Origin: Cognataquiflexum nitidum | Lineage (GTDB): Bacteria > Bacteroidota > Bacteroidia > Cytophagales > Cyclobacteriaceae | Length of the DNA: 64,000 nucleotides | Direction of reading: 5' to 3' | NCBI RefSeq assembly: GCF_022538055.1 | Contig: NZ_JAKZAM010000010.1 | Span: 62,001 to 126,000, forward strand | Shown here: piece by piece, positions 34,696 through 43,701 of the stretch | Layout of the letters: each line of letters opens with the position of its first letter | Numbering within the stretch: the stretch's first letter is position 1 | The notes under the pieces: generated by a model | Databases searched by the model: none | The model's input: only the letters and a program-made list of their open reading frames with translations | What the model was told of the DNA's origin: nothing | Made by a program: the position numbers and the translations under genes

Positions 34696-35214
34696 TCAAA
34701 AACGGATCTGAAAACCAATAAAATCGGGTATGTTATAATAAGTCAAACCATCCTCAAAATAAACGGGATCTGCCTTTTTTTCAGAAAAATTATACATATC
34801 CACTGCTTCTCTTGTCAGATTTCTGCTGCTTCTCCTATAAAAACCTGAAGCAATCCCCAAGCCTACAGTAGTGACCGCCAAGGGTATAAAAAACTTGTTT
34901 CTCGACGAATAGGAGGAAGATTGAGAAGGAATAAAGCTCAATGCAATCACACCAACGGAAGCCAAAAAAGCACCTCCGTCCAACCATTTGCTGGTTGTCT
35001 GCTTTTTCAATGCCATTTGATAAGTTTGAAAAGCTTCGGGATTGGTCTGCATCAGCTGATAAATTTCCTGTTTGGTCAGCACTTTGGGCCCGTCCAAAAT
35101 ATCAATTCTATCCCCTAAGAAGGTTTGCCTGTAATCAATCCTGAGGAAGGGTTGTTGACCATAAACTTCGGTTATAAAACAGATCAATAATAGAGCAAAT
35201 GAGAATTTTTTCAT
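34696..35214 (-). CDS. Exported protein of unknown function, paralogue A
   Basis: 172 aa with a signal peptide (ends EVYGQQ). It shares its plan with the next gene upstream: an R(I)xYRxxFxG(D/N) N-terminal element (LRIDYRQTFLGDRIDILDG), an EI.LM helix, then two hydrophobic segments (ASVGVIALSFIP, FFIPLAVTTVGLGIASGFYRR). The C-terminus ends in IGFQIRF, a beta-barrel-like aromatic end. It is 4 nt from paralogue B, so the pair is cotranscribed. Function unknown. Confidence 0.75.
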   Translation of the reverse strand: MKKFSFALLLICFITEVYGQQPFLRIDYRQTFLGDRIDILDGPKVLTKQEIYQLMQTNPEAFQTYQMALKKQTTSKWLDGGAFLASVGVIALSFIPSQSSSYSSRNKFFIPLAVTTVGLGIASGFYRRSSRNLTREAVDMYNFSEKKADPVYFEDGLTYYNIPDFIGFQIRF

Positions 35215-35218
35215 AAGA

Positions 35219-35716
35219 TCAGAAATTAAGGCTTAATCCTGCAGCCAAGGGCGAAAGTTTAAAATGGAGGGTAGACCGATAACCAATTCCCCTTATTGCT
35301 TTATAATTATAAATTTCAATCGCATTGGAAGTTTCCCTTTTGCCATTTCTTTTCATCGGAAAGGCAATGGTCGTTATTGTCGCTGCTCCCAACATTATCC
35401 CTCCCGATATCAGCACTCGCTGTTGGGTAAAATCGCCTGAAAACAAATATACCACAGAACCTGCAGCCAAAATCCATCCTCCCAACCTTAAGGACTCGCC
35501 AATAAACATTTTTTGTTTGGCTTTAGAAAACAATTCGGCCTCCTCCGGAAAAACTGCCATAATTTTTTCAATTTCTGAAACCTTTACCTTTTCGCCATTT
35601 GCGAGGTAAACATGGTTTCCAAAAAAATTCTCCCGATATGAAATCCTTGGATTGGTTTGGGCATTGGACCAAAAGAATATAAAAATCAAAAACAGGCTTA
35701 AAGAAATTGATTTCAT
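35219..35716 (-). CDS. Exported protein of unknown function, paralogue B
   Basis: 165 aa with a signal peptide (ends FWSNAQ). The mature protein opens ISYRENFFGNHVYLANGEKVKVSEIEKIM, matching paralogue A in order and spacing, and carries two hydrophobic stretches (GWILAAGSVVYLF, ISGGIMLGAATITTIAF) and a C-terminal AGLSLNF. The two genes arose by tandem duplication and have diverged strongly. No family with a known function recognised. Confidence 0.75.
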   Translation of the reverse strand: MKSISLSLFLIFIFFWSNAQTNPRISYRENFFGNHVYLANGEKVKVSEIEKIMAVFPEEAELFSKAKQKMFIGESLRLGGWILAAGSVVYLFSGDFTQQRVLISGGIMLGAATITTIAFPMKRNGKRETSNAIEIYNYKAIRGIGYRSTLHFKLSPLAAGLSLNF

Positions 35717-35809
35717 AGTGTGGTATTAAATGATTACAAAGCTAACGAATAGCCACAAATTAAGTTTATCAGGGAAATTGAGGAAATCAACAAAATCCAT
35801 CATCATAAA

Positions 35810-35833
35810 AAAAGCGGCCCAAAAGCCGCTTTT
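35810..35833 (-). terminator. Intrinsic terminator of metK
   Basis: Stem AAAAGCGGC (35810-35818)/GCCGCTTTT (35825-35833), loop CCAAAA. On the minus strand it ends in a TTTTTTTA run. It starts 2 nt after the metK stop at 35836. Confidence 0.92.
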
Positions 35834-35835
35834 CC

Positions 35836-37089
35836 CTATATTCCGAATTCCATTTTAATCTTATCCACATAATCCAGCTTTTCCCAAGTGAACAATTCCA
35901 CTTCTAAAACTTGCGAAGTTCCGTAAGGATTTTTGAAAGTTTTGGTTACAGTCTCATTTTCGCGACCCATGTGTCCGTAAGCAGCAGTTTCCTCATAGAT
36001 GGGATTTCTTAGCTTCAGACGCTGTTCGATCGCATAAGGTCTCATGTCAAAGATGGCTTCGATCTTCTTGGCGATCTCACCGTCACTCATGTTCACTTTG
36101 GATGTTCCGTAGGTGTTGACGTAGATTCCCATAGGCTTTGCTACACCTATGGCATAAGATACCTGCACCAAAACTTCCTCAGCTACTCCTGCAGCGACCA
36201 TGTTTTTGGCAATATGTCGGGTGGCATAAGCTGCCGAACGGTCTACTTTGGATGGGTCTTTTCCTGAAAATGCACCGCCTCCATGGGCACCTTTTCCGCC
36301 ATAGGTATCCACGATGATTTTTCTTCCTGTCAATCCTGTATCACCATGAGGACCACCGATCACAAACTTGCCGGTAGGATTGATGTGGTAGGTGATCTTC
36401 TCTGTAAACAATGCCTGAATCTCAGGCTTCAACTGCGCCTTCACCCTTGGAATCAAAATTTTGATCATGTCTTCTTTGATCTTCGCCAGCATAGCCGTCT
36501 CTTCATCAAAATCATCATGCTGGGTTGATACTACAATGGCATCGATACGCAAAGGCTGGTTATCATCACCATATTCGATGGTAACCTGAGATTTGGCATC
36601 AGGTCGGAGGTATGCAATTTCTTTGTTTTCCCTTCTCAACGCTGCCAATTCCTTCAAAATCCTATGTGAAAGGTCAAGAGCCAAGGGCATGAAATTTTCA
36701 GTTTCCTTGGTAGCATAGCCAAACATCATTCCCTGATCGCCGGCACCTTGTTCTTCAGGATTAGCCCTTTCCACACCTTGGTTGATATCGGGAGACTGTT
36801 CGTGAATAGCAGAAAGAACCCCGCAGGAATTTCCGTCAAACATGTATTCTCCTTTGGTATATCCGATCCTATTGATGACGTCTCTGGCTATTTTTTGAAC
36901 ATCAAGGTATATTTTAGACTTTACTTCACCGGCCAAAACCACTTGTCCAGTAGTGACCAAGGTTTCACAGGCGACTTTGGAATTTGGATCAAAAGCTAAA
37001 AAATTATCGATCAAGGCATCTGAAATCTGATCAGCAACTTTGTCAGGATGGCCTTCAGACACTGATTCTGATGTAAATAAATATGGCAT
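35836..37089 (-). CDS. metK: S-adenosylmethionine synthase
   Basis: 417 aa, a normal length for Bacteroidota MetK (some 30 aa longer than E. coli). Motifs: [41 protein letters not shown], the phosphate loop [19 protein letters not shown] and [20 protein letters not shown]. It makes SAM from methionine and ATP in the cytosol. Its 340-nt upstream gap contains no riboswitch I can recognise. Monocistronic, with its own terminator. Confidence 0.97.
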   Translation of the reverse strand: MPYLFTSESVSEGHPDKVADQISDALIDNFLAFDPNSKVACETLVTTGQVVLAGEVKSKIYLDVQKIARDVINRIGYTKGEYMFDGNSCGVLSAIHEQSPDINQGVERANPEEQGAGDQGMMFGYATKETENFMPLALDLSHRILKELAALRRENKEIAYLRPDAKSQVTIEYGDDNQPLRIDAIVVSTQHDDFDEETAMLAKIKEDMIKILIPRVKAQLKPEIQALFTEKITYHINPTGKFVIGGPHGDTGLTGRKIIVDTYGGKGAHGGGAFSGKDPSKVDRSAAYATRHIAKNMVAAGVAEEVLVQVSYAIGVAKPMGIYVNTYGTSKVNMSDGEIAKKIEAIFDMRPYAIEQRLKLRNPIYEETAAYGHMGRENETVTKTFKNPYGTSQVLEVELFTWEKLDYVDKIKMEFGI

Positions 37090-37429
37090 ATGGGAAAATT
37101 TTTAAATCGGTTTCAATTGGGTCGTAAAAATAAGGTTTCAAAGGGAAATAAAAAATTAGAAATAGAGGTTGAGTCCATTGCATTTGAACTTTGTCATTAT
37201 GAATGAATTATAATCTGATTTCTGCTTTGCTCTATATCAAACCTGAATAGGTACTGAAGGACCTTATAAGAGTTTTGTTAGCCAATTAAAATTACGGCTA
37301 AGCAAGACCTTCTTAAAATCTAAATTCCAAAAAATAGGATGACCGTTTGCCAATCTTCCTGTTTTTCCATCCTTCAATCCCGTTGGAATCCTTAACTTTG
37401 CCCCTATACAACCAATCCCCAAATTCTCA
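37090..37429. other. Divergent metK/purM intergenic region
   Basis: 340 nt, AT-rich, between divergent metK and purM. The only clear signal is the purM promoter box at 37393-37400. I looked for SAM-binding riboswitch features on the metK side and saw none. Confidence 0.6.
37393..37400 (+). promoter_or_regulatory. Promoter -7 box for purM
   Basis: TAACTTTG, an exact match to the Bacteroidota TAnnTTTG -7 element. A start site about 7 nt downstream leaves a 23-nt leader before ATG 37430. No good TTTG -33 element is seen at the usual distance. Confidence 0.5.
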
Positions 37430-38593
37430 ATGAACGAAAGGTATATGCAGCGGGGCGTATCAGCCTCCAAAGAAGATGTACATCAGGCGATTTCCAAACT
37501 GGACAAAGGACTTTTTCCAAAGGCATTCTGCAAAATAGTAGAAGACACACTCGGCAATGATCCTGACTATTGCAACATCATGCATGCAGACGGGGCAGGT
37601 ACCAAGTCTTCTTTGGCTTATATGTATTGGAAGGAAACGGGGGACCTGAGTGTGTGGAAAGGAATCGCCCAAGATGCCATCATCATGAATACCGACGACC
37701 TGCTTTGTGTCGGTGCTGTCAACAATATTCTGGTTTCCTCTACTATCGGAAGAAATAAAAATCTGATTCCCGGTGAAGTCATCTCGGCGATTATCAACGG
37801 TACCGAGGAAGTCTTACAGATGCTTCGTGACCATGGCGTCAATGTCGTCCTGACAGGTGGAGAAACAGCCGATGTCGGGGATCTTGTACGGACTGTGATT
37901 GTAGACAGTACAGTGACCTGCAGGATGAAAAAGGAAGATGTCATCTCCAATGACAAAATCAGACCGGGTGATGTGGTAGTTGGTTTGGCATCGTATGGAC
38001 AGGCTACCTATGAAGATTCATACAATGGCGGCATGGGAAGCAATGGCCTGACTTCAGCCCGACATGATGTTTTCAACAAACTATTGAAAACCAAATATCC
38101 TGAAAGCTTTGATCCTGCAGTTCCTGCTGATCTTGTCTACACAGGAAAATACAACCTGACAGACCCTGCACCGGGACTTTCGGTTGATATGGGTAAATTG
38201 GTACTTTCTCCTACCCGTACCTATGCACCTATCATGGTAGATGTATTGAAATACCTGAGACCTGCCATTCATGGGATCGTGCACTGCAGCGGAGGTGCAC
38301 AGACCAAAGTCCTCCATTTTGTAGACAATGTGCATGTGGTCAAAGACAACTTATTTGACACCCCGCCACTCTTCAAAATGATCCAAGAAGAAAGCGGTAC
38401 AGACTGGAAAGAGATGTACAAAGTGTTCAACATGGGCCACCGGATGGAGGTTTATCTCGAAGAAAGGTACGCCGAAGAAGTCATGGACATTGCCGAGGGA
38501 TTGGGTGTGGAAGCCAAAATCATCGGAAGGGTCCTTCCTCATGAGGGTAAAAAAGTGACTGTCCAGGGTGCCCATGGTACCTTTGAATATTAA
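37430..38593 (+). CDS. purM: Phosphoribosylformylglycinamidine cyclo-ligase (AIR synthase)
   Basis: 387 aa purine-synthesis enzyme, of the longer Bacteroidota type (typical PurM is about 345 aa). N-terminal RYMQRGVSASKEDVHQAI, the ATP-binding DGAGTKSSLAYMYW and AIIMNTDDLLCVGAVNN, GGETADVGDLV, GLASYGQATYEDSYNGGMGSNGLTSARHDVF, and C-terminal HCSGGAQTKVLHF. It closes FGAM to AIR. Encoded alone, divergent from metK. Confidence 0.94.
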   Translation: MNERYMQRGVSASKEDVHQAISKLDKGLFPKAFCKIVEDTLGNDPDYCNIMHADGAGTKSSLAYMYWKETGDLSVWKGIAQDAIIMNTDDLLCVGAVNNILVSSTIGRNKNLIPGEVISAIINGTEEVLQMLRDHGVNVVLTGGETADVGDLVRTVIVDSTVTCRMKKEDVISNDKIRPGDVVVGLASYGQATYEDSYNGGMGSNGLTSARHDVFNKLLKTKYPESFDPAVPADLVYTGKYNLTDPAPGLSVDMGKLVLSPTRTYAPIMVDVLKYLRPAIHGIVHCSGGAQTKVLHFVDNVHVVKDNLFDTPPLFKMIQEESGTDWKEMYKVFNMGHRMEVYLEERYAEEVMDIAEGLGVEAKIIGRVLPHEGKKVTVQGAHGTFEY

Positions 38594-38628
38594 ACGACCA
38601 AGACAACCTTTAGACTTTTGATAAAAAT

Positions 38629-39999
38629 ATGCCAAGGACAACTGCCCAAAAGATATTTAGAATTTTTGGATGGACCTTTGGTGCCATTGTTTTCTTAGCA
38701 TTGACCACCCTTACCAGGATAGATTGGCGTGATTATAAAGAGTTGGATTATTATTTAGAGACCGTCGCACATCTTGACTCCTTAAGCCTTGTATCTTCTG
38801 AGGGAGAAATTTGGCTTGCAGGCTGGTCTTCGGTCAATGCGACCCCATCCACTCCAGCAAAACTGGTGGGATATAAACCTCGTGGAAGATACGAATTTGT
38901 ACAGGACAGCAACTTTGTCAAAACGGTGGTCATCAGCAACGGAACCTCTACAGTTGCTTTTTTGAATTATGAATTAATGATTGTCCATCCTTACCTGCAG
39001 GGAAGAATCAATCAGGCTATCAGTGAATCAGGTTTGGCATTGGACAAAGTTTATTTTACCGCAACCCACACCCACAGCGGCATCGGAGGGCATATTCCAG
39101 GTCTTCTCGGCAAGTTGGCTTTTGGAGGCTATGATGACAATATCGTCAAATTCCTGGAAGCCAAAACCTTAGAAGGATTGAAATCAGCAATGTCTAGCTT
39201 AGACACGGCAGAAGTATTTTTTAGAAAAACCAAAGCAGACACACTTGTTGCAAACAGGTTGATCGCCGAAGACCCCATAGATCCTTACATCAGGCAATTG
39301 ATATTTGAAAAGCGGAATGGAAAAAAAGGAACAATCCTGACATACAGTGCCCATCCGACTATTTTGAATTCAAAATTCATGGGCCTGTCCGGAGATTATC
39401 CCAACTACCTTACCAAATTAATGGAACAACAGGAAGGATATGACTTTTCCTTTTTTGCGGCAGGTACAGTCGGTAGCCATCGCCCTGTGGCTACCGGAAA
39501 TCAACCTGATGATGTCGAATCTTATGCCTTTGCTTTAAATAGAAATCTTTCAGAAAATATCCATGAGGTATTTCCTGTGGAAGAGCCAAACCTCAAGTTT
39601 GGGAACTTACCGCTTGGCCTTAGAAAAGCGCATTTCAGGATCAGTGAAAAAGTCCGCATCCGGCCTTGGATTTTCAATTCCATCTTCGGCGACACAAATG
39701 CCCACTTTGACATGGTCCAGATCGGAAAAACATTGTTTATCAGTTCAAGCGGTGAAATATCAGGGGTTTTTATGAAACAATGGGAAAATTATGCCGCAGA
39801 AAAAGGCCTCCACCTCATCATTACCTGTTTTAATGGGGGATACATAGGGTATATTACACCTGATAATTATTACAATTATCCACTTTATGAAGCCCGGGAT
39901 ATGAATTGGTTTGGACCATATAACGGTGCCTACTTTGATGAAATGATCAGGAAAATGATCGATAAAGCTGCCGGACAAGAACCCATGGCCTTAAAATAA
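38629..39999 (+). CDS. Neutral/alkaline ceramidase-like membrane-anchored protein
   Basis: 456 aa with an N-terminal membrane anchor (residues 10-30). It matches the neutral/alkaline non-lysosomal ceramidase N-terminal domain: the WLAGWSS start, the metal-binding FTATHTHSGIGGHIPG (His147, His149), TYSAHPTILNSKFMGLSGDYPN and FAAGTVGSHRP. It lacks the C-terminal domain of full-length ceramidases (about 650 aa), so the substrate may be another amide. Sphingolipids occur in Bacteroidota, which makes a lipid role possible. Its last 9 nt overlap the convergent UbiA-like gene. Confidence 0.85.
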   Translation: MPRTTAQKIFRIFGWTFGAIVFLALTTLTRIDWRDYKELDYYLETVAHLDSLSLVSSEGEIWLAGWSSVNATPSTPAKLVGYKPRGRYEFVQDSNFVKTVVISNGTSTVAFLNYELMIVHPYLQGRINQAISESGLALDKVYFTATHTHSGIGGHIPGLLGKLAFGGYDDNIVKFLEAKTLEGLKSAMSSLDTAEVFFRKTKADTLVANRLIAEDPIDPYIRQLIFEKRNGKKGTILTYSAHPTILNSKFMGLSGDYPNYLTKLMEQQEGYDFSFFAAGTVGSHRPVATGNQPDDVESYAFALNRNLSENIHEVFPVEEPNLKFGNLPLGLRKAHFRISEKVRIRPWIFNSIFGDTNAHFDMVQIGKTLFISSSGEISGVFMKQWENYAAEKGLHLIITCFNGGYIGYITPDNYYNYPLYEARDMNWFGPYNGAYFDEMIRKMIDKAAGQEPMALK

Positions 40000-40830
40000 A
40001 AGTAACAAGAAAGGCAATAGAAACAATGCCTCGGATTTTTTTCTGACTTGGTCTTTGGTTTGGTTTTTGGAAAAAAATAAAATCAAATGGTAGCCAATAA
40101 TCAATCCCAAAATCACCGAATGGACATGGTAAAAAGAAGGTAAGATAACTCCAAGAACCAGCAAGATACCTATTCCGGTCATTCCCAACAGCAGAATAAG
40201 GTTTTTTAAACCTGTCTTTGGGATCAACACCAACACAGATCCAAAACCGTCTTTTTGGTCTACTTCTGCATCTAGATAAGAGAGTATGAGCAGATTGACT
40301 AATGCTGCTAAGAAGTAAATAAAAATAAAAAGGTAGGAGAAATTATCCACCAACTCCATATCCAAACTAGCAAAGGGAGCTAGTGAAACACCCAAAACAT
40401 AAATCAGGGCGGTTGATATTTCCTTCAACCATGAAAGCTTTGTACCGGCAATCTTCAAAAACCCCATCCAAACCACCGTAAACGTCCCCAACAGTATTCC
40501 GTGGGTTTGGATAAATTCCATTTCACCTAAGGAAAAAAACAGGAGGATACCAACCAAAATACAGGAGAAAACCAAAGGAAGAAGAACCCGAAAATATTTT
40601 TGGTGAAATTGATGTCTGGGGGACTGCGGCTTCCCCAAAGCACTTTGGGCATCCATCAAATGGTCCCAAGTATATATGCTCCAAACTGCCATTCCCAATA
40701 ATATATAGACTGGTTCGGATATTTTTACCTCCAACAAATCCGAGAAAAACAACATCCCTGCCATAGCACCAAAAACCACATCCAAGGACAGGAGGTTGAA
40801 ATAATACATAACATTCCTAATTATCCCCAT
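39991..40830 (-). CDS. UbiA-like prenyltransferase family membrane protein
   Basis: 279 aa with eight or nine helices. Two acid-rich loops resemble the UbiA prenyl-diphosphate sites: SIYTWDHLMDA (Asp56, Asp60) and SYLDAEVDQKDG. The spacing to canonical NDxxDxxxD sites is reduced, so either substrate range or activity may differ. The partner substrate is unknown; no menaquinone or haem O genes are adjacent. Overlaps the ceramidase-like gene end by 9 nt. Confidence 0.7.
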   Translation of the reverse strand: MGIIRNVMYYFNLLSLDVVFGAMAGMLFFSDLLEVKISEPVYILLGMAVWSIYTWDHLMDAQSALGKPQSPRHQFHQKYFRVLLPLVFSCILVGILLFFSLGEMEFIQTHGILLGTFTVVWMGFLKIAGTKLSWLKEISTALIYVLGVSLAPFASLDMELVDNFSYLFIFIYFLAALVNLLILSYLDAEVDQKDGFGSVLVLIPKTGLKNLILLLGMTGIGILLVLGVILPSFYHVHSVILGLIIGYHLILFFSKNQTKDQVRKKSEALFLLPFLLLLF

Positions 40831-40919
40831 TTGACATTAAAGATATCCCCTTAGCATAATTTTACCTTCAAAAGATTTTTAAGAATCAAAACTTTTTAAA
40901 TTGAAAGAAAAATCAAGCT

Positions 40920-41555
40920 ATGAAAAATCTCCTTTTTCTAACAATCCTTTTACTTTCAATGGGCTATTCCGCCTTTGCACAATCAAAAATAAAAGTCGCC
41001 TGTGTGGGAAATAGTATTACTCAAGGACCGGGAAGAGATAATCCTGACAGTTATCCACTTCAGATGCAGGCCATTCTTGGCGACAAGTACGAGGTCAAAA
41101 ACTTTGGAGTAAGTGGTAGGACTTTGCTCAAAAAAGGGGATTATCCTTTTTGGAACGAACCCCAATTTGAAGAGACCAAATCTTTTGCACCTGATATTCT
41201 GGTGATCAAACTTGGAACCAATGACTCAAAACCCCAAAATTGGAAATTCAAAGAGGAATTCACAAAGGACTACGTAGAAATGGTCGAGACTTTCAAAAAA
41301 TCTATGCCAAAAAAAGGAAAGGTGTATATCTGTCTACCTGTTCCGGTGTTCCAGGGAAATTTTGATATCAATGGGGAGGTATTACTCAATGAAATGCGAC
41401 CGATGCTACTGGAAATCGCCAAGAAGACCAAATCTGAGATTATAGATTTGTATACACCGTTATTGGACAAATCACCACTATTGCCTGATGGCATTCATCC
41501 CAACAAGGAAGGACTTGGCATTATGGCTGCCGAAATCGCAAAAGCCATAAGATAA
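40920..41555 (+). CDS. Secreted GDSL/SGNH-family esterase
   Basis: 211 aa with a signal peptide (ends SAFAQ, around residue 21). SGNH blocks: block I CVGNSITQG with nucleophile Ser32, block III LGTNDSK (Asn), and block V DGIHPNKEG with the Asp-His pair. It is probably a periplasmic esterase of the carbohydrate-acetylesterase or lysophospholipase-like type; the substrate is not evident. Monocistronic, followed by a bidirectional hairpin. Confidence 0.92.
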   Translation: MKNLLFLTILLLSMGYSAFAQSKIKVACVGNSITQGPGRDNPDSYPLQMQAILGDKYEVKNFGVSGRTLLKKGDYPFWNEPQFEETKSFAPDILVIKLGTNDSKPQNWKFKEEFTKDYVEMVETFKKSMPKKGKVYICLPVPVFQGNFDINGEVLLNEMRPMLLEIAKKTKSEIIDLYTPLLDKSPLLPDGIHPNKEGLGIMAAEIAKAIR

Positions 41556-41580
41556 AGCCATTTCCATTCATCACATAAAA

Positions 41581-41613
41581 AAAACCCTCTCTTTTCTCAA
41601 GGGAGGGTTTTTT
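41581..41613. terminator. Bidirectional terminator between SGNH esterase and FKBP genes
   Basis: AAAACCCTC (41581-41589)/GAGGGTTTT (41603-41611), followed by T residues on the plus strand and preceded by an A-run (T-run on minus). It serves the convergent genes ending at 41555 (plus) and 41655 (minus). Confidence 0.88.
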
Positions 41614-41654
41614 GAGTCTAATTATTTTTTGAAGAGGGAATCCCGAATATTGTA

Positions 41655-42206
41655 TCAATCCATGCCAAGGAATTCCACATCAAACATCAATACTGAATTG
41701 GGCGGTACTCCGGGAATTGTTGTAAAATCACGGTAAGCCCAAGGAGAAGGAATGATAAGAACTCCCTTAGATCCACTATTCATCTGCCTAAACCCAACGT
41801 TAAAACCAGGGATCGCCTCAGAGCTACCAAGGGTAAATTGGAAAATTCTATATGATTTTGAAGGATCAAAGACATCGTTTTCTCTTGCTACGTCTTCAAG
41901 GTTGGTATCGAATACGGTGCCGTCCAATAATCTCCCGGTATAGTTGGTGTAAACCAACATACCGGCTGAGGGCTTTGCCCCTGTCCCTTCTTCCTGAATA
42001 ATAATTACAACACCATTGGTATCATGGATGCGGTATAAACTGTCTATCGGAGCAGTCCTTAGGAAGTCGTCAATTTTAACGCGATCAATGGCAAGGTTCC
42101 CTTCAGTATCATACTGAGGGCCGCCAAAAGGATTTGGTGGATCGCATCCAGCTACCAACAAGAAAACTCCAAAGAGGAATGTAAAAACAAGTTTGAAATT
42201 TTTCAT
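41655..42206 (-). CDS. Lipoprotein FKBP-type prolyl isomerase, GldI-like (third)
   Basis: 183 codons; lipoprotein signal ending LVAGC. A single FKBP domain (about residues 75-180: YTNYTGRLLDGTVFDTN ... IIPSPWAYRDFTTIPGVPPNSVLMFDVEFLG). The position of the active-site Trp of FKBP12 is Phe (AIPGFNVGF), which usually weakens but need not abolish catalysis. It is last in the nrnA-FKBP-FKBP-FKBP operon, 3 nt after the second FKBP. The nrnA/ndk neighbourhood is that of the gliding gene gldI. Confidence 0.88.
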   Translation of the reverse strand: MKNFKLVFTFLFGVFLLVAGCDPPNPFGGPQYDTEGNLAIDRVKIDDFLRTAPIDSLYRIHDTNGVVIIIQEEGTGAKPSAGMLVYTNYTGRLLDGTVFDTNLEDVARENDVFDPSKSYRIFQFTLGSSEAIPGFNVGFRQMNSGSKGVLIIPSPWAYRDFTTIPGVPPNSVLMFDVEFLGMD

Positions 42207-42209
42207 TTA

Positions 42210-42758
42210 TCAGTCGTCTGCCAAAGGATTACCCTTTATATCTACCAGTTCAAGTTCAAACAGCAAAGGTGAATTTGGCGGAATGCCTCCATTTGCCTGC
42301 GGTCCATAAGCATATATTGAAGGCATTATCACGGTTGCTTTGTCTCCCTTTTCCATGTTGAAAACAGCAAATTCAAAGCCGGGGATGACCATTCCTCTAC
42401 CAATTATAAACTCTAAAGGTTCATAGGTCCTATTGGCATTGAAAAGGTTATTTGCCTTAGCTGTGGCTTCAATTGAAGTATCGAAAACGTTGTTATTCAA
42501 AAGTTTTCCTGTATAATTTACGAATACAGTATCACCAAGTGCCACCTTAACCCCACTACCGGAAGCTTCAGTCCAATAAATTCTAATACCGGTACCATTA
42601 TCAATAGCCTCTTTGACGGAAGCAATTGGGTTTTGCGTTACGTATTGTTCAATTTTCTGAACATCCTGTTCAAAAATTATTTGGGTATTTTCTTCATCAG
42701 AAACACAACCGGTAAAAACCCAAATCACTGTTAATAATAACGCGCTTAATCTTTTCAT
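42210..42758 (-). CDS. Lipoprotein FKBP-type prolyl isomerase, GldI-like (second)
   Basis: 182 aa; lipoprotein signal ending WVFTGC. One FKBP domain (VNYTGKLLNNNVFDTSIEA ... VIPGFEFAVFNMEKGDKATVIMPSIYAYGPQANGGIPPNSPLLFELEL). The Asp of the FDT motif and the Tyr near the C-terminus are present; the Trp is again Phe. It sits 4 nt from the first FKBP and 3 nt from the third. Probably acts on proteins crossing the periplasm. Confidence 0.88.
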   Translation of the reverse strand: MKRLSALLLTVIWVFTGCVSDEENTQIIFEQDVQKIEQYVTQNPIASVKEAIDNGTGIRIYWTEASGSGVKVALGDTVFVNYTGKLLNNNVFDTSIEATAKANNLFNANRTYEPLEFIIGRGMVIPGFEFAVFNMEKGDKATVIMPSIYAYGPQANGGIPPNSPLLFELELVDIKGNPLADD

Positions 42759-42762
42759 ATTT

Positions 42763-43701
42763 TTATTTTTGTACTTCAGTGATTTCTACGTCGAAGATCA
42801 GTACAGAGTTTGCTTTTATTGGTCCACCAGAGTCTCTATCCCCATAGGCCAATGTTGAAGGAATAAAGAATTTGGCTTTATCACCTTTTTTCAATAATGC
42901 GAGACCTTCATCCCAGCCTTGAATTACTCTTCCCTGCCCAACAGAAACTTCCAAAGGAGAATAGCCTCCCATATTATCTCTCTGTTCGCTGTAAGTATTG
43001 TTGGCCTGGGCAATCTCTTTGATACTGGAATCAAAAAGTGTCCCATCCAATAAGTAACCCGCATAATGAACGAATGCCAAATCACCGACTTCTATTTCTG
43101 GACCTGCTCCTTCTTGTTCAATGACGTAATAAAGACCTGATTCTGTCCTAGTGGCTTGAATATTTTTTTCAGCAAGGTAATCCTCGATGATTTTGGTATC
43201 TATTTCCAATTGTTTGACAGCATTTTCTGCTTGCTTTTTCATCTGCGCTTCCTGAAGGGCATTGAAGTAAGCCTCTACTCCCTGCTGGTCTGTGATATCT
43301 ACTACACCAATCTGGATTTTAACATTTTTCTCCTTATCCAAGAAAAAAGGCATGTTCTGTTCGCCAAAAACCTTCAAAGAATTGGCTTCAAAAGCGATGC
43401 TGTCACCTTTTTTAAGGCTTAGGAAAATTTCATCCATTCCGCTTTCTCTTGGTAAGGAATCATTGAAAAGGATATATCCCGGCATGCTTTGATCATAGGT
43501 GGAAATAAATGTAGAGTCCTTATCAGTTTTTACGATAAGGTGGTAAAGGATATACTCTCCATTTTTAGGAGCTACATCTCCCTCTTTGATATAGGTATAC
43601 TCGATGCCATCTGAAGTTGTCTGTTTTTTCTTACAAGACATGAGGCCGGTTGCCAAAACCATAACTATGGCAGGCAATAAATAGAAATTAATTTTTTTCA
43701 T
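42763..43701 (-). CDS. Two-domain lipoprotein FKBP (degenerate + canonical), GldI-like (first)
   Basis: 312 aa; lipoprotein signal ending TGLMSC. The C-terminal FKBP domain (about 205-312) is canonical: VHYAGYLLDGTLFDSS, VIQGWDEGL (Trp kept), YGDRDSGGPIKANSVLIFDVEI. The preceding stretch (about 45-150: YILYHLIVKTDKDSTFIS ... GMDEIFLSLKKGDSIAFEANSLKVFGEQNMPFF) has the order and spacing of an FKBP fold but lacks active-site residues, so it looks like a dead domain. Its start overlaps the nrnA stop by 14 nt. Confidence 0.88.
   Translation of the reverse strand: MKKINFYLLPAIVMVLATGLMSCKKKQTTSDGIEYTYIKEGDVAPKNGEYILYHLIVKTDKDSTFISTYDQSMPGYILFNDSLPRESGMDEIFLSLKKGDSIAFEANSLKVFGEQNMPFFLDKEKNVKIQIGVVDITDQQGVEAYFNALQEAQMKKQAENAVKQLEIDTKIIEDYLAEKNIQATRTESGLYYVIEQEGAGPEIEVGDLAFVHYAGYLLDGTLFDSSIKEIAQANNTYSEQRDNMGGYSPLEVSVGQGRVIQGWDEGLALLKKGDKAKFFIPSTLAYGDRDSGGPIKANSVLIFDVEITEVQK

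Noticed and set aside
37090..37429. Possible SAM riboswitch upstream of metK
   Set aside because: I could not find the paired stems or conserved core of any SAM-riboswitch class there.
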